Translations under genes and position numbers: made by a program
Shown here: one piece after another, positions 7,583 to 10,929 of the stretch
Layout of the letters: each line of letters opens with the position of its first letter
Position numbering within the stretch: position 1 is the stretch's first letter
Assembly: GCA_964364145.1 (NCBI GenBank)
Contig: CAYILC010000028.1
Coordinates: 1-10,929 of the forward strand
DNA: 10,929 nucleotides
Source: CAYILC01 sp964364145
Lineage (GTDB): Bacteria > Patescibacteriota > Microgenomatia > UBA1400 > UBA12028
Direction: 5' to 3'
Notes under the pieces: generated by a model
Databases searched by the model: none
What the model was told of the DNA's origin: nothing
What the model saw: the letters and a program-made list of their open reading frames with translations, nothing else

Positions 7583-8283
7583 AGATCCGGCACCATTACT
7601 TTTTCTCGTTTGCCAATGACTCTAGGTGGCAATCCAGCAACAATATCATAAGGTTCGACTTTCTTTTTTATAACAGAATTTGCACCAACCACAGCTCCCT
7701 CACATAGATATGCTCCAGGAAGCAACACAGCTCCTGTCCCAACACAGCTATCTTTTTCGAGCACAATTTTCTTGGCATAGAAGGCCTTATATTCTTCAGG
7801 AATCATGGGACCACTCATGCGCTTTCCCCCAAAAGGGCGTTCGCTGTTAGCGTAGATTTTTGCTCCGGCGCCAACAGCTGCATAATCCTCAATAATAACA
7901 GGCTCTCGTGCGGCAACGATGGCATATGGCGCAATATGAACCCGCTTACCAATTGTTATCTCACCTAGCATAGCCTCGATACGGACTCCGGAATCTATCC
8001 ATGTATATTCCCCAATCGAGATATTTTTTAGGCCATAAAGAAATACACCAACATCGATAAGCACATTTTTACCCAGATGTTTTAGTGTGCATTTGTAATA
8101 CCAGTATCGGAGTGTATATCCTATTCCTCCAGGGATATATCGAATAGTCATTTCAAAAATTGCCACGAATGATTTGAGAATCAACACGACTAAAGACTCT
8201 AATGGAATGTTCTCGCCACGAATGAACTTGGCAAACGCTTTATACTCAAGTTCATATGGAGAATTATTTTTTTGCTTGGACAT
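7579..8283 (-). CDS. Left-handed beta-helix acyltransferase (hexapeptide-repeat, O-antigen modification type)
   Basis: The product is 234 residues. A hydrophobic N-terminal stretch (about 29-56) could hold it at the membrane. From about 70 onward there are imperfect hexapeptide repeats (NISIGEY, EITIGKR, VIIEDYAAVGAGAKI, CVGTGAVLLPGAYLCEGAVVGANSVI), ending with the typical IVAGLPPRVIGKR. VHIAPY at 115-120 supplies H116, the likely catalytic base. An external loop around 146-170 with MSGPMIPEEY resembles O-antigen acetyltransferases. It transfers an acyl group from acyl-CoA to a sugar hydroxyl or amine. I chose the ATG at 8283 because it overlaps the methyltransferase end by only 20 bases; the reading frame stays open upstream but there lies wholly inside that gene. 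Next to a deacetylase and a 3-hydroxybutyryl-CoA supply, N-acylation with a non-acetyl group is an attractive but unproven role. Confidence 0.85.
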   Translation of the reverse strand: MSKQKNNSPYELEYKAFAKFIRGENIPLESLVVLILKSFVAIFEMTIRYIPGGIGYTLRYWYYKCTLKHLGKNVLIDVGVFLYGLKNISIGEYTWIDSGVRIEAMLGEITIGKRVHIAPYAIVAAREPVIIEDYAAVGAGAKIYANSERPFGGKRMSGPMIPEEYKAFYAKKIVLEKDSCVGTGAVLLPGAYLCEGAVVGANSVIKKKVEPYDIVAGLPPRVIGKREKVMVPDL

Positions 8284-9238
8284 ATACCCATTCTGCGATA
8301 AATGATTGACCATTTGCAAGCGGATTCTGTGTTTTAAGTTTTTTAAACAATATATTTGCCGCCTTTGTGATGAGATCATCTCTATCCCGTTCTTCCTGTG
8401 GCGTGGCATCTTTCCCTCCTACCTCCGGTAATATCCCCGCCTGCAAACGTCGTACTCGCACAAAATTCATCCAATCGTCATATTTCACCTTTATCTTTTT
8501 ATATGTGACAGTGATGTTTTTGAAATCCACAGATTTGAGCATCTTTACATAGTATTCGACCAATCGAGGATCAGGAAACACAACCTTGCGTTGGTCAGCC
8601 TGCGCTACAATTCGTGCATCAAGGTCTTGCGCATATCGTCCAAAAGTTTTATGTGTTCTGATAATCTCTAAAGCAATATCATGGATTTCTTTAACCGTGT
8701 CATCAATCATTAAAACCCCATTTTCTTTATCTTTTCGCAGGATGTTCCCGCTTTGAAAACTAAAACTGCCGCCACGTTTCAATACAGCGTAAATACCCCT
8801 AAATGTATCTTCTATATGTGGTATGAGATGAACAGTATTTGCTGAAATGACATGATCAACAGCGTTCTTTCCAAGTACGTCATTCGGAGTCATGAACCCG
8901 TTGCCCTTTTTCCCCAACATATAAAACGCAACGTTTTTATGATTGTGGAGTGTTTCGTACGCTTTTCCCAGCCAAGAGGCAGAGTTATCCATGAGGATCA
9001 CAGAGTATGTTGGTTTCAAGGATTGTAAGAGATATACGGTTGACGCTCCGGTTCCTGCACCGAAATCAATCACAATGTCATTCGGTTTGATCTTTTCTTT
9101 TACAATCTCTATGAGTTCATTGATATTTTCTTTGTGCCACGAAGCATGAACAACTGCATCATGGTAGGCGGTTGCTCCTCGAGAAGTTGGTCGGTCTGGT
9201 GACCAGGTGGAATGCATGAGTGATGCCGTTAATGTCAT
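8264..9238 (-). CDS. Class I SAM-dependent methyltransferase
   Basis: This 324-residue Rossmann-fold methyltransferase shows motif I DFGAGTGAS at 58-66, an acidic D84 ending strand 2 (ILMDNS), the SANTVHLIP motif IV region at 132-140, and LKRGGSFSF at 153-161. The C-terminal third (about 225-320) is an added domain I do not recognise beyond a DDWMNFVR segment at 254-261. The substrate is not evident. As first gene of an operon with an acyltransferase and a deacetylase, it may N- or O-methylate the same sugar; the parallel with NodS is contextual only. Its ATG has no Shine-Dalgarno but stands six bases after a well-formed promoter, so the mRNA is predicted to be leaderless. Other in-frame start codons within the first 30 residues cannot be excluded. 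Confidence 0.85.
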   Translation of the reverse strand: MTLTASLMHSTWSPDRPTSRGATAYHDAVVHASWHKENINELIEIVKEKIKPNDIVIDFGAGTGASTVYLLQSLKPTYSVILMDNSASWLGKAYETLHNHKNVAFYMLGKKGNGFMTPNDVLGKNAVDHVISANTVHLIPHIEDTFRGIYAVLKRGGSFSFQSGNILRKDKENGVLMIDDTVKEIHDIALEIIRTHKTFGRYAQDLDARIVAQADQRKVVFPDPRLVEYYVKMLKSVDFKNITVTYKKIKVKYDDWMNFVRVRRLQAGILPEVGGKDATPQEERDRDDLITKAANILFKKLKTQNPLANGQSFIAEWVYVQAKK

Positions 9239-9244
9239 GCCTAT

Positions 9245-9273
9245 AACCTAACAACGAATCAGCGATGCGTCAA
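9245..9273 (-). promoter_or_regulatory. Sigma-70-type promoter of the methyltransferase operon, predicted leaderless
   Basis: On the minus strand TTGACG (9273-9268), a 17-base spacer, and TAGGTT (9250-9245) preceded by TGT (extended -10) form the best promoter in the window. Six bases separate the -10 from the ATG at 9238, so the predicted transcription start falls on or within a base of the start codon. The -35 matches five of six consensus bases and the -10 three of six, including the critical first, second and last. Confidence 0.6.
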
Positions 9274-9298
9274 GATATAGGAAGGAAAGGTACTGCAT

Positions 9299-9337
9299 TT
9301 GTCATCTTTTATCTTCCACCGAATGATAAACTATACT
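9299..9337 (+). promoter_or_regulatory. Candidate promoter of the GT39 gene, leaderless or nearly so
   Basis: TATACT (9332-9337) stands five bases before the ATG at 9343. TTGTCA (9299-9304, five of six to consensus) is too far from it (27 bases), but it is 17 bases from AATGAT (9322-9327). Either arrangement gives a leader of about 0-10 bases. No Shine-Dalgarno is visible. The rest of the 104-base gap (9239-9342) holds the divergent methyltransferase promoter and nothing else I can name. Confidence 0.4.
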
Positions 9338-9342
9338 TTGCC

Positions 9343-10929
9343 ATGAATTTAACGAAGAAATTATTTGCAATCCTCTTGATAATCGTACTGTCTTCAATAT
9401 TTCGTCTTGTTTTGATCAACCAATCCTTTTGGTTAGATGAAGCCGCCCAAGCGTTAGAAAGTATGCGACCGTTGGCAGAACAGCTACATATTTCAGGCGA
9501 TTTCCAACCTCCGCTTTTTCACATTGTAGTCCATATATTCGCACGTTTTAATCACAGTGAGTGGTGGTTGAGAATGGCATCTGTTATCCCGGGAATTATG
9601 ACGGTGTTTTTCACTTTTAAAATTGGTGAGCGTTTAGGTAAAGATAAGCATCATGGATTTTCTATCGGTCTTATGAGTGCTACTCTTTTAGCTCTCTCAT
9701 CTTTACACATCTATTTTTCCCAAGAGCTTCGTCCGTATTCGCTGGCCGCGATGTGGGGAGCATTGTCGTGGTATGCGCTACTCGTTTGGGCTGATCATAC
9801 TCATCATAATACACATAAAGTTTCATCTAAAATTAAGATCTTATATCTCTGTTCTACGGTAGCGGGGTTATACACAATGTATGTATATCCCTTTTTGATT
9901 CTTTCGCAATTGAGTTATGCAGTATTCTTTCAAAGAAAAATAGTGAAAGAATTAGCGAAGATATATATCATTGTTTCGCTACTTTTTCTTCTATGGATTC
10001 CAAGTTTTTCCCATCAACTTCAGGTAGGGAGGGATCTTCGATTACAACTTCCGGGATGGGATCAAGTGGTCAGTCCTCCTCAATGGAAATCATTATTACT
10101 CGTTATGGCTAAATTTATTGGAGGAATAAAGGAAATAAATATCACACCTTTCGACGTAGCGTATTATGGTATTCCCTCCACACTCACGATGTTTTTATAT
10201 CTGCGAGCAGTGAAAAAAGCAAAACACGGCCATAGAATGCTCATATTAACTCCTCTGGTCTGGCTTGTCATTTCGGTCTGTTTGGCTTGGTTATTTTCGT
10301 TTATTATTCCTGTGTTGCAACCAAAAAGGGTATTATTTGCGCTTCCGGCAATGTATTTGATGATTGGAGTTGGTTTGAGGTATCTTTCAATACAAAAACG
10401 CTTGTTATTATTCACTTTTTTCATTGCGTATCAACTTTTTAGCGTCAACTTGTATTGGACACGCTCTATGTATCAGCGAGAAGATTGGCGCACAAGTCTG
10501 ATCACAATTCATCAGATGTTTGGTGTTTCAGATACTATTGTGGTGTTCGGATTCACGGGCCCATTCGCACCGTGGGATTTTTATAAAGATCGATTGCAGT
10601 TACAGTATCAAACGATCACATTTCCTACCTTATTGATCAATGAACCTTCTGTTTTAGATCAACATATGAAAAGAGTTGTAGGATTTCGGCGCGTGTTAGT
10701 TTTTGATTATCTTCGCGATTTAACGGATCCAAACCGTAATATCGAAAAATGGCTCGAAACGCACGACTATCGGGGTGTCGCTTCCCTTGACACCAAAAAC
10801 ATAGGATTTATCCGAGTCTATGAGCGTGTCGATCAGCAGAATGCTACACCTTCTTCTGCTGTGCCCCCCGCGCTCCCTCCTACTCCTCCGCCTCCTACTC
10901 CTCCGCCTTCCTCCACCCCCCAAAACCAG
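9343..10929 (+). CDS. GT39/ArnT-like integral membrane glycosyltransferase (3' end beyond window)
   Basis: 529 codons are open to the window edge without a stop. The N-terminus is a membrane helix followed by the GT-C catalytic motif FWLDEAAQ (D32, E33), then QPPLFH at 55-60, SQELRPYSL at 126-134, and many hydrophobic spans up to about 370. Late signatures are QPKRVLFALP at 326-335 and QREDWR at 378-383. These are the landmarks of bacterial family 39 / ArnT-like enzymes, which use a polyprenyl-phosphate sugar as donor and transfer it outside the cytoplasmic membrane. Residues about 385-495 form a soluble domain, and from about 502 a proline/threonine/serine-rich tail begins. The gene stands alone on this strand, divergent from the methyltransferase, with no Shine-Dalgarno. 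The DPM1-like enzyme upstream in the window could make its donor. Target and sugar are unknown. Confidence 0.9.
   Translation, partial: MNLTKKLFAILLIIVLSSIFRLVLINQSFWLDEAAQALESMRPLAEQLHISGDFQPPLFHIVVHIFARFNHSEWWLRMASVIPGIMTVFFTFKIGERLGKDKHHGFSIGLMSATLLALSSLHIYFSQELRPYSLAAMWGALSWYALLVWADHTHHNTHKVSSKIKILYLCSTVAGLYTMYVYPFLILSQLSYAVFFQRKIVKELAKIYIIVSLLFLLWIPSFSHQLQVGRDLRLQLPGWDQVVSPPQWKSLLLVMAKFIGGIKEINITPFDVAYYGIPSTLTMFLYLRAVKKAKHGHRMLILTPLVWLVISVCLAWLFSFIIPVLQPKRVLFALPAMYLMIGVGLRYLSIQKRLLLFTFFIAYQLFSVNLYWTRSMYQREDWRTSLITIHQMFGVSDTIVVFGFTGPFAPWDFYKDRLQLQYQTITFPTLLINEPSVLDQHMKRVVGFRRVLVFDYLRDLTDPNRNIEKWLETHDYRGVASLDTKNIGFIRVYERVDQQNATPSSAVPPALPPTPPPPTPPPSSTPQNQ
10876..10905 (+). repeat. Perfect 15-bp tandem repeat (two copies) in a proline-rich coding tail
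   Basis: Two identical copies of CCTCCTACTCCTCCG lie in frame and each encodes Pro-Pro-Thr-Pro-Pro. They sit in a longer proline-rich tail that begins near 10860 and continues toward the window end. Copy number could vary by slippage. Confidence 0.85.

Noticed and set aside
8284..8409. 42-residue extension of the acyltransferase from an ATG at 8409
   Set aside because: The stretch lies entirely inside the methyltransferase 3' end in another frame and reads as basic, non-domain sequence; the ATG at 8283 fits the family's N-terminus.
10164..10424. Minus-strand open frame of 86 codons
   Set aside because: It lies fully within the membrane part of the GT39 gene, whose motifs on both sides (ELRPYS, QREDWR) are in one continuous frame.
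10876..10905. 15-bp repeats as a CRISPR or intergenic satellite
   Set aside because: Only two adjoining copies without spacers, in frame within a coding sequence.
10720..10923. Minus-strand Arg/Gly-rich open frame near the window end
   Set aside because: It is the mirror of the CCT/CCG proline codons of the GT39 tail (GGAGGAG read on the other strand) and has no start signal or family resemblance.

Overview
The window is a densely packed bacterial surface-glycan (exopolysaccharide, O-antigen or S-layer glycan type) biosynthesis region. It holds twelve protein genes, two of them cut by the window edges, and no RNA genes, insertion sequences or CRISPR arrays that I can see. TGA, TAA and TAG are all used as stops, so the code looks standard. 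Base composition is AT-leaning (low 40s % GC by eye, not computed). Several starts lack a Shine-Dalgarno and sit 5-6 nt behind a -10-like hexamer, and genes are tiny-gapped or overlapping. This is compatible with a streamlined genome such as Candidate Phyla Radiation/Patescibacteria, but that placement is a guess from style, not from a marker gene.

Layout: (1) 1-2582, plus strand: the 3' end of a UDP-GlcNAc 2-epimerase-like gene, a DPM1-like family 2 glycosyltransferase, and an unusual protein with four N-terminal membrane segments fused to an NAD-dependent sugar epimerase/dehydratase. (2) 4794-2584, minus strand: UDP-glucuronate decarboxylase (UDP-xylose synthase), a rhamnosyltransferase-like GT2, and a small four-helix EamA/SMR-like transporter. 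(3) 4832-6711, plus strand: biosynthetic thiolase and an acetoacetyl-CoA/3-oxoacyl reductase, translationally coupled. (4) 9238-6692, minus strand: SAM methyltransferase, left-handed beta-helix acyltransferase, and NodB-type deacetylase, a tightly overlapping three-gene operon. (5) 9343-end, plus strand: a GT39/ArnT-like membrane glycosyltransferase ending in a proline-rich tail, with no stop before the window edge.

How they may work together (inference): UXS and the other sugar enzymes make activated sugars. The DPM1-like enzyme could load one onto a polyprenyl phosphate, the EamA/SMR-like protein could flip it, and the GT39 enzyme could transfer it outside the membrane, paralleling ArnA-ArnC-ArnE/F-ArnT logic. 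Separately, thiolase plus reductase would make 3-hydroxybutyryl-CoA from acetyl-CoA. No PHB synthase is present here, and the neighbouring deacetylase/acyltransferase/methyltransferase operon could use that acyl group to replace an N-acetyl on a sugar, a logic resembling NodB-NodA-NodS in Nod-factor synthesis. This acyl-swap module is the most interesting hypothesis in the window.

Regulatory signals: the strongest is a TTGACG-N17-TAGGTT promoter whose predicted start coincides with the methyltransferase ATG. Three further genes have a -10-like hexamer 5-6 nt before ATG, suggesting leaderless mRNAs, whereas thiolase and reductase have clear Shine-Dalgarno sequences.
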